A DNA stretch of 64,000 bases from Planococcus citri (lineage: Eukaryota; Arthropoda; Insecta; Hemiptera; Pseudococcidae): contig NC_088679.1 of NCBI RefSeq assembly GCF_950023065.1, positions 42,160,001-42,224,000 on the forward strand, in the 5' to 3' direction. The first letter of the stretch is position 1. Each line of letters starts with the position of its first letter. The translations under genes and the position numbers were made by a program. Shown here one piece after another: positions 47,383 to 59,600 of this stretch. The notes beneath the pieces are model-generated. The model saw only the letters and a list, made by a program, of their open reading frames with translations. It did not search any database and was not told the origin of the DNA.

Positions 47383-49705
47383 CTGAAAATTTATGAACAA
47401 TTATTTTAAATTCAATTTTGAATATGTATGTGAATCGTTTGAATTATTCTTGGATCTAAATGAATTAGCTTTATTATTGCAAGTATTATAGTATGGACTC
47501 GGGTTTATAATCAACTTGTTACTGAGACTCAACTCATGGTCAGAATCAGTGTGAAAAATGAATAAGAGAGACGATATGAAGAGATCTACTACACTCCCGA
47601 AGAGAGTAACTACATATTTTACTTTGACTTAGTCAATAAATCATTGGAAAATTACAAATAGGAAAAAATTGAAAAAAAAATGAAAAAATAGAAAAAATAA
47701 GTAGGTACTCAGAATTACCGCAGTAACGATGACTCAGTGCTTATTATAATAGGTTTATAAGGTTTTCCACCAACCACGGCTGACAAAATTTGGAAAATTC
47801 AATCGCCCAATTTGAACTCAATAAATGAGATTGATATTAAGTTAACAGGTGCATGCTTACTGCTTTTCTACATAATTATAGAACCGGTAGGGATTCTTTT
47901 GCGTACAATGTTATTGTTTTTCGATTCAATTCATGTTATAGTAGGCAACTAAACACTTTCCTATTATTTTAAAATGACAATGAATTTAATTCTTTGTTTT
48001 TGACGTTTTTATTGTGAATCTTGTTCCATATTTTCTCTACTGTTGAATTTCATTTCAATGTTTTTTTTTCGTGTTTTCCAGATAGGTACCTAAATATACC
48101 TTAATGAAAATGATATAACACTAAGTGTGGACTACAAATTTAAATGTCCACGACAGTAAAAAAACCTAACAAATTAATAAAATGAGATAAATGGTGAGTT
48201 GTGGTCAAGTAATTTTATTTTTTGAATAAATGAGTTTATCTATCTTTGTTTATAATACTTACACTTGAGTAGGCCAAAACCAGCTACGATGAAAATATTT
48301 TCAATTAAAAGAATCAAACCCAAACAAATTCATAAGAAAGAACATACCCGTTGCCATTTTTACCACATTTCAATTTTTAAATTTCTACTTCGAAGGACAA
48401 AAAAAAATCACATGATGGTACGAATGTATCATACGATTTGTAAAATCGAATGACGAAGTAAGTTCTGAAGAAAATGACATTCCTCGTTAATTTAATAGAT
48501 ACATAGTAGGGTATACCTGTGTGCATATCAATTTTCAACACTTACGTAGGTAAATGACCAAACCTAATCGCTGGAATTTTGTGAGAATGACTAATAAGTG
48601 ACTACCTATGTTTCTCCATGATGAGTGTATTTTATCTTATTTGTGACAACACGATTGAAATAATTTCGGAATAAGTATCAAGTTTTCAAATTGGTATTCT
48701 ACAAATTAACATGATTTTATATCTCTTTAAAAGTATAAGTCGATAATTTTGTCCAGTTTTTTCATTAATAAATCATATCTATGTACAATAGAAATAGGAA
48801 CTTAAACACACACCCCCGTTCTGTTGTCCTGTTTAGAAAGGTTACGGAAAGGTCGTTCTCCTTCTCATAAAAGTCACAAAAAATTTACTTATATGTATTT
48901 TAAGGAAAAAAGTAGGTAACACGAAGAACAATATAATATAGGGCCAAATCTAATTTTAACTGGATTAGTAATACTGGTATGAAAAAAATTATCTCACAGT
49001 CTGAATTTGAACACCCACGACCATTTTGCCACACGAGTACTGGTAACATTTTCGTATTGCCAAACGATCAACGAATTAATTGGTTTTGTTACATTTTTAA
49101 CGAATTTTGCACAGTTCTCCTTTTATAGATGGGTGTTTATTTAATGGTAGCATTTCAAAAATAAACAATAATTATCTATGTTGTAAAATAAATTTGATAC
49201 CTATTAGATTTCATCACACTTTACAATGTTAAAATTATTTTCAAGTTGGCAAAATATAATTTATATCAATTCTTATTTTACACTTTGAATACTTGCTCAT
49301 CGAAAATTTTGACCATCTTTATCAATATTGATTGCAAATTTCTATTTGAAAGAAAAGTAAGTTACCTATTCGGTAGGTAAATAATTATTATTGGATCTTT
49401 GGTTTTTTTTTTCTAAGTTCATCCCAAAGGGTGAAAAGCTGCATAAATCATGAATTAATGTTCAGTATTGTTTAAAAGGCATCGTTCAATTACCTAATTT
49501 AGCATTTTTTTTTTCTAATTAATTTTTTTACATAATTATGAAACCATCAGTGTTGTTTTATAAGTAAATTTGTGTTTCTTAAGAAAACCTTTTGATTTCA
49601 ATACCAAACTTAAACCCAACATTTTTCACTGTCCCATAGATCACGAAATGCACAGATAGATACCTAGATATCATAGATCTAAATTATTCAAAATTTTTTA
49701 CATAC
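47383..49705 (-). other. First intron of the muscle-type Tm1 transcript
   Basis: Lies between the candidate 5' UTR exon and coding exon 1a. Nothing specific recognised; muscle enhancers would be expected here but are not visible by eye. Confidence 0.5.
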
Positions 49706-49805
49706 CTTTAAACGAAAGTAAAAATGGAACGGTTGATTTTTTTGCACAATTGCGAAAAAACGCGCGCGACAATTAAAACACGAACTTGAGCACTTCACGA
49801 AAACT
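49706..49805 (-). promoter_or_regulatory. Tm1: Probable 5' UTR exon and start site of muscle-type Tm1 transcript
   Basis: Coding exon 1a is preceded by a splice acceptor (CAG at 47383-47385), so a non-coding exon must lie upstream. A strong donor, AAAG followed by GTATGT, ends at 49706. About 100 nt upstream of it is an arthropod initiator match, TCAGTT, with the A at 49805, in a short CG-rich patch. The pairing is inference; only the donor and acceptor sequences are directly seen. Confidence 0.45.
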
Positions 49806-52678
49806 GACGATCGCGTACAGAAAATAAACGCACGAATTATGTGCTACCACTATGAAACTAGACGAATGTTTATCATTCAGATGGGAGAACGGGGGAAAGG
49901 TTATATCGGCTTTCTTTTGGCCTTAGCTGGCGACGATGAATACTATAGCAATCTTTGCATGTGTGGAAGTGTTCATGAGAATTTTTACAGGCTAGTAAAA
50001 GAAGTGGAGAGAATCGTCTATTTAAAGAAAATCAACGTTCTCTGTTAGTGGTAAAGTTAATCGTGTGGTGTGGTGCACAGCAAAGATATAGGCTACAGCC
50101 ACACGATGAAAAAAATTGTGTCAAAATCAAGTGAGGAAGCTTTTAAAGAAAAAAAATATTTTTTTTTCAAAAAGGCTGAGTTTTAGTTTAAAATTAAGCA
50201 TTTTAGAGATGGATTACAGCGGATTTAGGTACCATGAGTCAGAGATCATGATTCTTTTCAGTCAAGGAAACACTTTCGATGTAAAATGCGTACTTTTAGT
50301 TTCAATCGAACGTGTCACGATTTCACAATTATTACAGACACATAAAATGTATTACCTATTTAATAAAGGTCTGTTAGGATGAACGCATACCTACTATAGC
50401 ATTGGACATAGTTAACGGAACGAAGTTTCATCTGTTAGGCAAACAAAGTGATGGAGGAGTGTACCTACTAATAAAAACAACCTATTTTACAATTTTACTA
50501 ACCTACCTTAATGGCTGTATAAATGAGGAGTGAGAGGGATCTTTCAATTATGAAATACATATTAGGTTGAGTGACGGAGACCTGAGAAAGCAATGCGCTT
50601 TCAATTTTAGCAGCGGAGAGGGCAAAATAGTGTTGAGGATGACACTTGTTTCCCAAAGCTGTGCTGTTAGCTGACCTATAAAAGCTCTCATATATCCAAG
50701 GTGGATCCTCAATTTTCCTGAATTTCGCTATGTAGCTGAGGTAAAAGTTGTTTGGTGGTCCAAAATTTGAAACTTGAAACATGAAGAAAAGCCGCGATCT
50801 TTCACTTTTGCTTCACCAAAAATTCTTGAAAATCTACATTTTCATATTTTTAAAAAGAAAACATGGATCAGATCTTCTTTTCAAAAAAGCCTCTTTTTTT
50901 TGGAAAATTCCCTATTTTAATTCATTTAGCGAGTTCCGAAATGGTAGGCCTATTGAATCTATCTATAGAATAATGCGAATAAACGAGTTTTAATTTTCCT
51001 ACGTTCAAGATTTAAAATTTTCAATTAAAAACGTGATGATCCTGGCGAAATGATATTAACGCTTATTTACGTATAATACGATAATTAATTAAGTAAATTC
51101 AACATATGGTGCCTATTTTATGAAATAATGATTGAGTAAATTGTACAAATGTTATCTTATGTGTCTCAATATAATAGAAAACTAACGAGTACAAACCACA
51201 TCCATTTATGGTAAAGACTAGTAAGACCTGGGAATTTGCTAGTAATAAATAAATCATTCCAAATACATTTGCCGCTTCTTTGAAGGTAGCTTATTATTTA
51301 CTATGCGATTTTTTTTTACAATGGGAATGTATTCGGGGACATTTGACATGTTAAACAAGCGCCTTGTTATTAGCAGTAGCTTATCACGTTAAAAAGTACT
51401 GGTCAATGGTACATGAATTGAGAATGACACTTTTACAACAGAGTAATAAGAATTGGTAGGCGAAGCGAAAGATCGTAGTCCCGAAATACTTGAGAATACC
51501 CAATTTGAAGCGGAAATTTGAGGAAGGAGTTGATTACAAATTTGGGTTTGTAAGTTTTTGACTAAAATAATCCGGGTAACTTTGAGTTGGGTATTTTGAA
51601 GAAGCTGAGTTGATTATTTCATTTCTTCTAATAATTATAATCTTCAACATGTCTTTCAAAATTTATCAAAATTGTCATAATTCAAAAAAATTTAAATAGT
51701 TTCGAATCGAAATTTTGTAACATGTACTTAACTTACCAGTCTAAACAAATCCCAAAAAATTAATTTTCCGACAAAGTTACAAAAAAATTAAAAAAAACAA
51801 CATTATTCTAATACTTAGTTTAAAATTAATTAAGAACAAATTTTTAACAAAACTTTTAATTGAAGAAATCATTGCTTGTTTAACAAGTAAAATTTACAAT
51901 GCATAACTTTACATTTCTTCACAACAGAACTGGTATTGGTTTCACATAAACGTGCTATCTCTTCAAAGTACTGTCAACTGATGAAATTCATGATCTTGAA
52001 TGTGAAACATAACGGGATCGGAACACAAAAGTTCAAACGCTTAGATCACAGGTTATTTGCAATTATTCATATCAGCAAGCGCTAATAATAATTTGAAAAA
52101 AGATATTCTCTATCAAAATATTCGAACTATCGAGAAAATAATATAGCGTTGAAAATCCCGGCATATTTTTCGTTGTCACAGCCACAGCGTAAGTTATGAA
52201 CTCCTCTTCATTGGAATGTTGACAGAACTTCGCGGATTGACATTTTTATCAAAAAAATAATTTAAACAGGTTCGGTATTGGGCAAATATATGGAAATTAA
52301 ATGTATATATGTAGATTACAAGAATACAACAACTATTTAATGTCATTCACATAACGACTAATATCGAAAAATAGTTAACAAATCAGATTAACAATACATA
52401 TACAATGCGAAACAAACGAAATTATTCATTAAGGTTTTTAAAAAATCAAAATTAATAACGTAACCGAGTCATTTAGTTCATTAACCGTTCGTACTATAAT
52501 AAAATCAGCGTAATGATGCACATAAAAGAGAATTATAAAAGAAATGAATATCTTTATGATAAAGAAATCCTGAAAATCCTACAAAAAATATACACACAAT
52601 CTATAAGTAGGTATACGTTTCTTGATAACTCCAATTTTTAAATAAAAAATTAATACTAACGTTGTCGTTTTTCAGCAA
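49806..52678. other. Intergenic: Tm1 upstream region to ClpX 3' end
   Basis: Tm1 and ClpX are both on the minus strand, so this holds the Tm1 distal promoter and the ClpX 3' UTR. Short open frames here (for example 49839-50048 and 50116-50382, plus strand) show no recognisable protein features. Confidence 0.5.
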
Positions 52679-52843
52679 TTATTTAGCTTCAGCTCGCATT
52701 TCAAGATTATCGGTATTCTCTTCTACGGGTCGTCCTCTAATATAAATAGGAGGTATTTTACCATTAACTACATCTTCAGTCACATGCACACTCAAAATAT
52801 CTGAGCCTGGTACTTCGAACATTGGTTCTAATAATATAGTTTC
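52679..52843 (-). CDS. ClpX: ClpX exon 11 (C-terminus)
   Basis: Residues 576-629 and TAA at 52679-52681: ETILLEPMFEVPGSDILSVH then IPPIYIRGRPVEEN. LLEPMFEVPxSDI is the conserved ClpX terminus. Confidence 0.95.
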   Translation of the reverse strand, partial: ETILLEPMFEVPGSDILSVHVTEDVVNGKIPPIYIRGRPVEENTDNLEMRAEAK

Positions 52844-55343
52844 CTGTGAAGTACATCATTGATTAGTTTATGTCCAAGAGATACAAAAAAAAAGGGGGGA
52901 ATTCAACGTACCATTATAGCACGTAATCCACGAGCGCCGGTTTTCCTTTCCATAGCAAGTTGGGCAATTGCTTTAAGAGCATCAGGTGAAAATGTAAGAT
53001 CAACTTTATCCATTCCGAATAAAATTTGATATTGATGTACCATAGCATTTTTCGGTTCGGTTAAAATTCTAATCAATAGATCAAGATTCAAAGAATGGAA
53101 TGGTACTAGAACTGGGAATCTACCAACGAATTCCTGAAAAACGAAATCATTAGTGAAAAAGAATTTAAACTCATTAATAGTGCAAATATCAACAATAATT
53201 ACAGGAATCATTCCAAATTCTATCAAATCTCGAGCTTCGACTTGTCTAAGAAATCGATCTTTTTCTTCGTTATCTTCTTCAACTGATGAGGAAGCACACT
53301 GATGCATCATGTCAGCCAGTGACGCAGCTCTCCTTCCTGGTGAAACATTAGTGGGAGCACCGAATCCCAAATACTAAAAATACAAAGGGAACCGCGATAT
53401 AATAAAATACTTTGTATTACGCTAATATATGTAGTTAAAAATTTAATCATTCGACTGATAAGCTGACATTGAAATCAAATACTAAGTATTTACCTTCTCG
53501 TTTTTTCGTCTGCTGATTAATCTATCAAGTCCATTATAAGCGCCCGAAGCTACGAATAAAACATTAGTTGTGTCGACTTGAACCGTTTCACCGCGTAATT
53601 TCCTAGGTGAATTACGTTCGGGAACATTTACTATCGTGCCTTCTAACATCTAAGCAGAAAAGAATGCTCATTAGCAAGAAAAATAAAATACTGAAAAAAT
53701 GTCATGAAAATATTCAATTTGATCAATTTACCTTGAGCATACCTTGCTGCACACCTTCACCTCCAACATCGCGAAGTTGATGAATTCCAGGTACTGCTCC
53801 GATTTTGTCAACCTCATCCAGAAAAACAATACCTAAGACATAAATTCAATTTTACATTTTTCTCTCCAAAAAAACTACAAATGTAACCAGCTTTGACTCA
53901 CCCATTTGCGCTTTTTCAATATTATAGTTAGCGTCTTGCAATAATTTAGCAATAACGCTTTCTATATCTTCTCCAACGTAACCAGCTTGGGTCAAAGTAG
54001 TACAATCACAAATAGCAAAAGGAACATCTAAACATTTCGCCACCGTCTGAGCTAACAATGTTTTTCCTAAAAAAAAGAGGAAGTTTAGAAGTGGATGGTA
54101 ACTATGAAGAATGACGACATGTGCAACATTCAACTAACCAGATCCAGTCGGTCCCAATAGCAGAATATTACTCTTTTCCAATTGTAATTCATGACTGTTG
54201 GCATCTAATATGTCGCTACCAGCAGTATTATTTGATCCGGCATTGCTGCTGCTTTGTTGGTTACGATTTTCGGTATTCGGCTGAAATCCTAATCCACCTT
54301 GGTTGGAGCCATAATTATAACCATTGATATGAAGAAAATCTGAAAGCAAAATAATCCATGTTGGGTATAAGTTTATTACAAAATTATTACTTCGAAAGCT
54401 CACTCGAATAAATCGAAACTTGCCTCTGTGGGTAAATGAAAATTGAGATCCATTTTCCATAAGCGCAATATCTTGTTTACTATTACTGGCCGTTTGGGAT
54501 AAATTATTGTAAATTCTCTTATAATGATTATACACAGCAACGGATAAAACTTTCTTAGCGTGTTCTTGACCAACGACGTGTTTATTCAAATACGAAAATA
54601 TCTACAAGCAAAAACTCTGAATAAAAAATCTATATGCATTATAAAAGAATAATAAATTCACCTTTTTAGGAGGAGGCGGTGGCTTTCGCACAAAAGAGTT
54701 TCGATGCTCGTCTTTCGTTTGTTCTTTCATTGTTTTTTTCGTATCAAGTTCCGATAACACGACAAAGAAGTGATGACATTTCTCACATTTTACAAACCTA
54801 GTGGAAGCTACATGACAGACAAATAAATTAGGTACTTGAAAGAATCAACATTGAGCAAAAATCAATAATCAAATACGTACAAACAAACGTCTCAACGTGA
54901 GTACATGGATCTCCGCATTTAGGACAAGATAAATGATTACCACCACCATCTTTTCCTTTGCCACTGCCTTTGTTAGTGGTCCCATCTGAGCCCCCGCCAG
55001 ACGAAGCAGCATTACTTTTGCTTTCTCCTTTGTCGACAGTATTTCCATCTTTACCACTGCACATAACTGGAGCAGATGTCGATATTTTATGTATTGAAAT
55101 CTTTGAGCTGAACGTTCTCACACTCGAACGATTCGACGGCGATAAACATAACTGGTAAGGATGACCATTGCAGCACATTATTCCAACTATAAACAATACA
55201 CAAGAATGAAAATTCTGATCTTTAATACAAAAGCGTGGTTCGTAATTAGGCAAACAGTACATACCATAGTAAGATTTTGTGAATGCATTGCTTGATAAAT
55301 ATTTTCCTAGATTGGAAACCAGTGTGCAATGAACCGTTCTCAT
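52679..55343 (-). CDS. ClpX: ATP-dependent protease ATP-binding subunit ClpX, mitochondrial (overall coding span)
   Basis: ClpX is a hexameric AAA+ unfoldase that feeds proteins to ClpP in the mitochondrial matrix and also acts alone in protein remodelling. Eleven coding exons join in consistent phase to 629 residues, typical of animal ClpX. Visible parts are: a basic N-terminal presequence (1 to about 30); a Gly/Ser-rich linker; a C4 zinc-binding domain with Cys 114, 117, 136 and 139; Walker A GPTGSGKT at 299-306; pore loop GYVG at 332-335; Walker B IVFLDE at 360-365; the ClpP-docking loop LGFG at 446-449; and sensor II GARGLR at 567-572. A 5' UTR exon appears to end at 55450, with acceptor CAG before 55381. 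Intron 4 uses a GC donor. The gene is head to head with the Nak kinase. Confidence 0.97.
52912..53133 (-). CDS. ClpX: ClpX exon 10 (small AAA+ domain, sensor II)
   Basis: Residues 502-575: EFVGRFPVLVPFHSLN, then LTEPKNAMVHQYQILFGMD, ending TGARGLRAIM with the sensor II Arg at about 569. Donor GTACGT. Confidence 0.95.
53203..53373 (-). CDS. ClpX: ClpX exon 9 (ClpP-docking loop)
   Basis: Residues 445-501, starting YLGFGAP: the LGFG loop is the animal version of the IGF tripeptide that docks on ClpP. Ends EARDLIEFGMIP before donor GTAATT. Confidence 0.94.
53494..53649 (-). CDS. ClpX: ClpX exon 8 (sensor I region)
   Basis: Fifty-two codons (393-444): MLEGTIVNVPERN then VDTTNVLFVASGAYNGLDR. The NVLFVASGA strand carries sensor I. 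Both ends are phase 0. Confidence 0.95.
53732..53832 (-). CDS. ClpX: ClpX exon 7 (Walker B)
   Basis: Residues 359-392: GIVFLDEVDKIGAVPG then RDVGGEGVQQGMLK, with the catalytic Asp-Glu pair present. Donor GTAAAT. Confidence 0.95.
53902..54066 (-). CDS. ClpX: ClpX exon 6 (Walker A Lys, pore loop)
   Basis: Residues 304-358: GKTLLAQTVAKCLDVPFAI then TLTQAGYVGEDIESVIAKLL. The substrate-gripping GYVG loop is intact. Confidence 0.95.
54139..54339 (-). CDS. ClpX: ClpX exon 5 (insert and start of Walker A)
   Basis: Residues 237-303; an Asn/Gly/Ser-rich insert is followed by LEKSNILLLGPTGS, with the Walker A Gly split at the donor GTTAGT. Confidence 0.94.
54424..54601 (-). CDS. ClpX: ClpX exon 4 (start of AAA+ module)
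   Basis: Residues 178-236; LNKHVVGQEHAKKVLSVAVY is the conserved AAA+ entry helix. It ends CACAGAG followed by GCAAGT, a GC donor; no GT nearby keeps the frame. Confidence 0.92.
54662..54807 (-). CDS. ClpX: ClpX exon 3 (second zinc Cys pair)
   Basis: Residues 129-177, with FVKCEKCHHFFVVLSE completing the zinc site and a poly-proline end (KPPPPPKK). Acceptor TGTAG, donor GTGAAT. Confidence 0.94.
54881..55186 (-). CDS. ClpX: ClpX exon 2 (linker, first zinc Cys pair)
   Basis: Residues 27-128 plus a split Ser. A Gly/Ser/Lys-rich low-complexity stretch (70-110) precedes CPKCGDPC (114-121). The donor GTACGT one base after GTT was chosen because it gives ETFVSSTRF across the junction. Confidence 0.92.
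55265..55343 (-). CDS. ClpX: ClpX exon 1 (mitochondrial presequence)
   Basis: MRTVHCTLVSNLGKYL start, 26 codons plus one base, donor GTATGT. Basic, Ser/Thr-rich and without acidic residues, as a matrix-targeting signal should be. Confidence 0.9.
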
Positions 55344-55449
55344 TTTCGCGACAAGTTATCTTAAACTAAAAACCATTCAACCTGAAACGAAATGGATGAA
55401 TTAAGCTATTACCTATCAGAATAATAAGAAATGAACATTGCGTACTCAC

Positions 55450-55560
55450 CAGACGTTAATATCACAGTTTTGTTAACCGATTTCAGTAGTAATTGCATTC
55501 AATTAGACCCAGTACACCAAGCTTTTTTTTCGAAACTGTAAACAAAAATAGAAAACTTGC
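55450..55560 (-). other. ClpX: Probable ClpX 5' UTR exon
   Basis: A good donor (CTG followed by GTGAGTACG) ends at 55450 and pairs with the acceptor CAG just above 55381. The upstream limit is a guess. Confidence 0.4.
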
Positions 55561-56552
55561 CAACTAAGGAAGGTCATGAATTATCTCAGAAGAAATTTCA
55601 GCCAATAAAAAATGCATTACATCAACAGCTGATGGTTTAATAACGTCATTGCGTCGATGTATTGCAATATTTACAAGATATGTCGCTGAACATAGGTTTA
55701 TGAAGTATAAATACAACGGCTAACAATGCGAAAAATTCGACCAGTCAACTTTTTAATGCATGCAATTATGATTGTGTATCATTGATCAGCAATATTGTGA
55801 ACTCTACTTACATAGATGATGCCGACAGCTGAACGGTTGATGAAATGACAAAATAAGTCAACTTATTGAACATGAAACATTACATTAATACTAGATTAAT
55901 TATAATACATATATTTACGATCTAATTTATAATGATAAAATGAAATGATTCTACCACATACGATAGAATTGATAGAAATCACGTAATCATCAAATCATCG
56001 CAAGTTCAAAATTCAGTCACTCAATTCCATGTATGTATACGAACAGTTTATGTGGATAAGGTCAATCAAGTTCATTTTGTGTTTTTTTCTATTGTCAACT
56101 CAGCCAGCTTTAAGCCTGCCTGGGTGATTTTTTTTCATCCAGCTTCATCCAGCTGACAACGGTGCAAAAAAATGTGAAATCTGAAAATCTTCAAGTAGTT
56201 TCTCTTCTCTCCTGAAAAATTGTCGATAATTCATAAATTTGTTTCAGGAAGATGTTTCCTGCGGTTTTCGTTTGAATCTTGTGTGTTTGTTTGATAATCG
56301 TGTGATTAAAGTAATCTGTAAAGCTATGTAAAACATTAAGTTTCACGTTGCTAAATGATATTCTCTAGTTGATATTTTTCTAGTGAATTGTGATTTTTAT
56401 CAGTGGGTCTGGCTAGAGAGAAATATGTGGTACGAATTCGTATCGTTGAAATTCTGTACCCCTGTCTGATAACTCGGAGAATTATATCATTATTATTATG
56501 TACGTGATGACCGTACCATTTTGACCATTTTTTCATCACTTTCACCATCAGC
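55561..56552. promoter_or_regulatory. Divergent ClpX/Nak intergenic promoter region and Nak 5' UTR
   Basis: The two start codons are 1.2 kb apart and point away from each other, with no other gene between. CAGCTTCATCCAGCTG lies near 56140-56155. Start sites cannot be fixed by eye. Confidence 0.5.
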
Positions 56553-56679
56553 ATGAAGAAATTATTTGGAAAAAGCGAATCGAAAAGTGACAATAATGCT
56601 AAAGATTTGGGTAACTGCGTTGGAAAGTCATTTGTGGTTGGAAGAATGACCGTGGTCGTAGAAGAAGTTATTGCCGAAG
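56553..56679 (+). CDS. Nak: Nak exon 1
   Basis: Forty-two codons plus one base: MKKLFGKSESK then VGKSFVVGRMTVVVEEVIAE. Donor GTACGT splits the first Gly of the glycine loop. Confidence 0.93.
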
Positions 56680-59600
56680 GTACGTATTCGTTTCCCATAC
56701 ACCCATCAATGTTTCACATTACCTGTTTGTATCAATACATACTGTTGATTGCGTTACTTTATTGTACATTTTCCTTATCGCGTATGTTTTACATTTTGCA
56801 GGAGGGTTCGCTGTTGTTTTCCTTGTTAAAGCTAATAATGGGAAACGATACGCGTTGAAAAGATTATTCGTCAATAATCCTTCGGATTTGAACATAGCAA
56901 AACGAGAAATCCAAATAGTTGTAAGTATCTGCTTGAAGATTTGCGCCAATATGCTCTACATGATTCTTGATACACGATTTTTGCTTCACAGAGTAATCTA
57001 AATGGGCATAAAAACATGATTGGCTACGTTGATTCGAGTATTGTTAGCCAAGGTAATGATGTATACGAAGTATTAATGTTGATGCCTTACTGCAGGAATC
57101 ATGTCCTTAGCATGATGAATTCAAGGTATTCACACACATTGTTATTCTAAACATATATCTTGTTGTTAATGTCTCTAGCGAGTTTTATTTACATTTGAAA
57201 TTTCCGTTCAATTTGTTAGATTGCAGTCTGGATTCAGTGAGAAGGAAGTTCTGCATATTTTCTGTGATATTTGCGAAGCTGTGTCGAGGTTACATCATTG
57301 TCAAACTCCTATTATTCATAGGGATTTAAAGGTTTACATTCGATTTGATCGTAATAATTATTCGATGAAAAAATGTCTTATTATTAATTATGTTTTTCTG
57401 TGTTCGATTACAGATAGAAAATATTTTGTTAGCTGAAAGCGGCGATTATGTATTGTGTGATTTTGGTTCTGCTACCGGACGTATTCTTGATCCAGTGAAA
57501 AATGGTGTAGCAAGCGTTCAAGAAGAAATTGAAAAATATACTACATTGTCGTATAGATCTCCCGAGATGGTTGACCTGTATTCAGGAAAACCAATTACTA
57601 CCAAAGCAGATATATGGGTAATTATTATTCTCGAAATCGTTGCCAATTCTGTATTCAATTTTCACATATCTGAATTGAAAAATAAAATGATGATTCAACT
57701 TTTTGTAAAACACTGGAAATTTTATCGTTTTATCGAGTCAATAATAATTTTAAATACTTACTAGTCACATTGTTTTGCATTGATGATTAATTTCAAATAA
57801 CTTATCTATGTCATTTTTCAGGCATTAGGTTGTTTGTTGTATAAGCTGTGTTTTTTTACGTTACCATTTGGAGAGAGTACTTTGGCTATTCAAAGCGGAC
57901 AATTTACAATCCCCGAAAACCCGAAATATTCTAGTAAATTGCACGCTCTAATAAGTATGTTCTCAAATTTATTCTCAATTTGTTTGAAAATTTTAGTTAT
58001 TAATTCGTTCTTTCCTTTACAGAATATATGTTGGAAGTCGATCCTGATAAGAGGCCGGATATATTTCAAACATCGTATTTCGCATTTTCAGTTGCTGGTA
58101 AACCATGTCCCGTTAAAAACTTAAACGTAAGTTTACGACTTTCGTATTCGTGAATCAGTTTCACTGATTTTTGTGTACTTATACTCTCAACTTTGTTTGG
58201 AAATATAACAATAAAAATTCTGGAATTATAAAACATTTCAAGAATTTCATCTACTGATATGTTTGTTGCCATTTCCGTGTAATATATATCGTAATTTTAT
58301 GGGGTTTTACAGAAATCAGCGGTTCCTAATGTAGAAGAATTAATCACGTTGTTGAGCTGCGATAAAAAACAACAACCACCTCCGGTCAAGATAGCTCCAT
58401 CTAAATCCCAACTTTCTAACGTAGTTCCTTCTGAACCGTTTTGTAGCACGAGCGTAACCCCGCGACAGCGACCTAAACCGATGAATACAACGATTGCTGC
58501 GACTGCATTAGGATCATCGCCAGTACTGAAACGAGCTTTATTTCCGAACCCGTCGTCAATTCAGCAAGCTTCGCAGTCTCCGGACGTGACATGTTCCTTC
58601 GTAAACCCACCTAATACAAATTCAGACAGTACAGATACTCGCTTTCAGCCGACTGATCATACTCAGAAACCTTTCTCAGTTACGCCTCCACCAGAGGCTG
58701 CCTCGTTTGATAATTTATTCCCTTCAAATACAGGTAAATTATAAACTCGGTTTCGATGGCATTAAGAATTGAAAATGTATCGATATATTTCACTTACTAG
58801 TAGTTTAAAAGGATGGGTACATTGGAAAAGAAAGTTTGACGTTATTTGAGCTTAAGAATAGTGAGTATTCATTAATCCGTGTCGATGTCGTAATTCTTCC
58901 CTGAGAATATTGCTATTTTCCTTGTGGATGATGGATAATCGATAGAGTTGATGGAGTTTTCGAATTTGATTCGTTTTACAGTACGATTTTATTGAACGAG
59001 TTTTAATTTTAAAAGTCGATTAAAAAGTAAATTGGAAATGAGTTTTATCGAATTTTTTTTTGAAAAGTGATATCTTATTTGATTAATGGTATCGAAAGAT
59101 TTGTATCTGTTGAAATTTTTATTCTGTCCGTATTGTATTTTGAAATGGGAAAAAATTATGCCACTGTTATTTGCTAACTCGACTGCTTCAGTATTTCTCA
59201 ATTCCATTATGTTTTTAAATTCTTAGAAAAATGTGAAAATTGCTGACCTGTTTTTTGTTTTTTTTTGATTTCGATTTCGAACAGAATTTGAAGACCCATT
59301 CAGAGAAGAGCCGCAGAGTTTGCCTCCGAATACTGGTAACGCTGCAAAAGTACAAGGTGAAATATTCACTGGACAATCCCCAACATTATCCCCGTCAAAT
59401 AAACATAATATTCATAGACGAAATGTCAGCGATACTTCTGCGTTTAAAAGGTATTTATATCGATATCTTATCTACATTTCTTTGGCAAATCAACACGATA
59501 CGAACACATTTAGGTCTTGATCTAGTTGTAAAGTTGTTTCAAATTGTGTATTTTTTACAGGGTTTATTCGAACGAAATGAATCAGTTTCGCAGTTCACAA

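Noticed and set aside
50116..50382. 88-residue plus-strand open frame between Tm1 and ClpX
   Set aside because: Low-complexity start, no recognisable motif or splice context.
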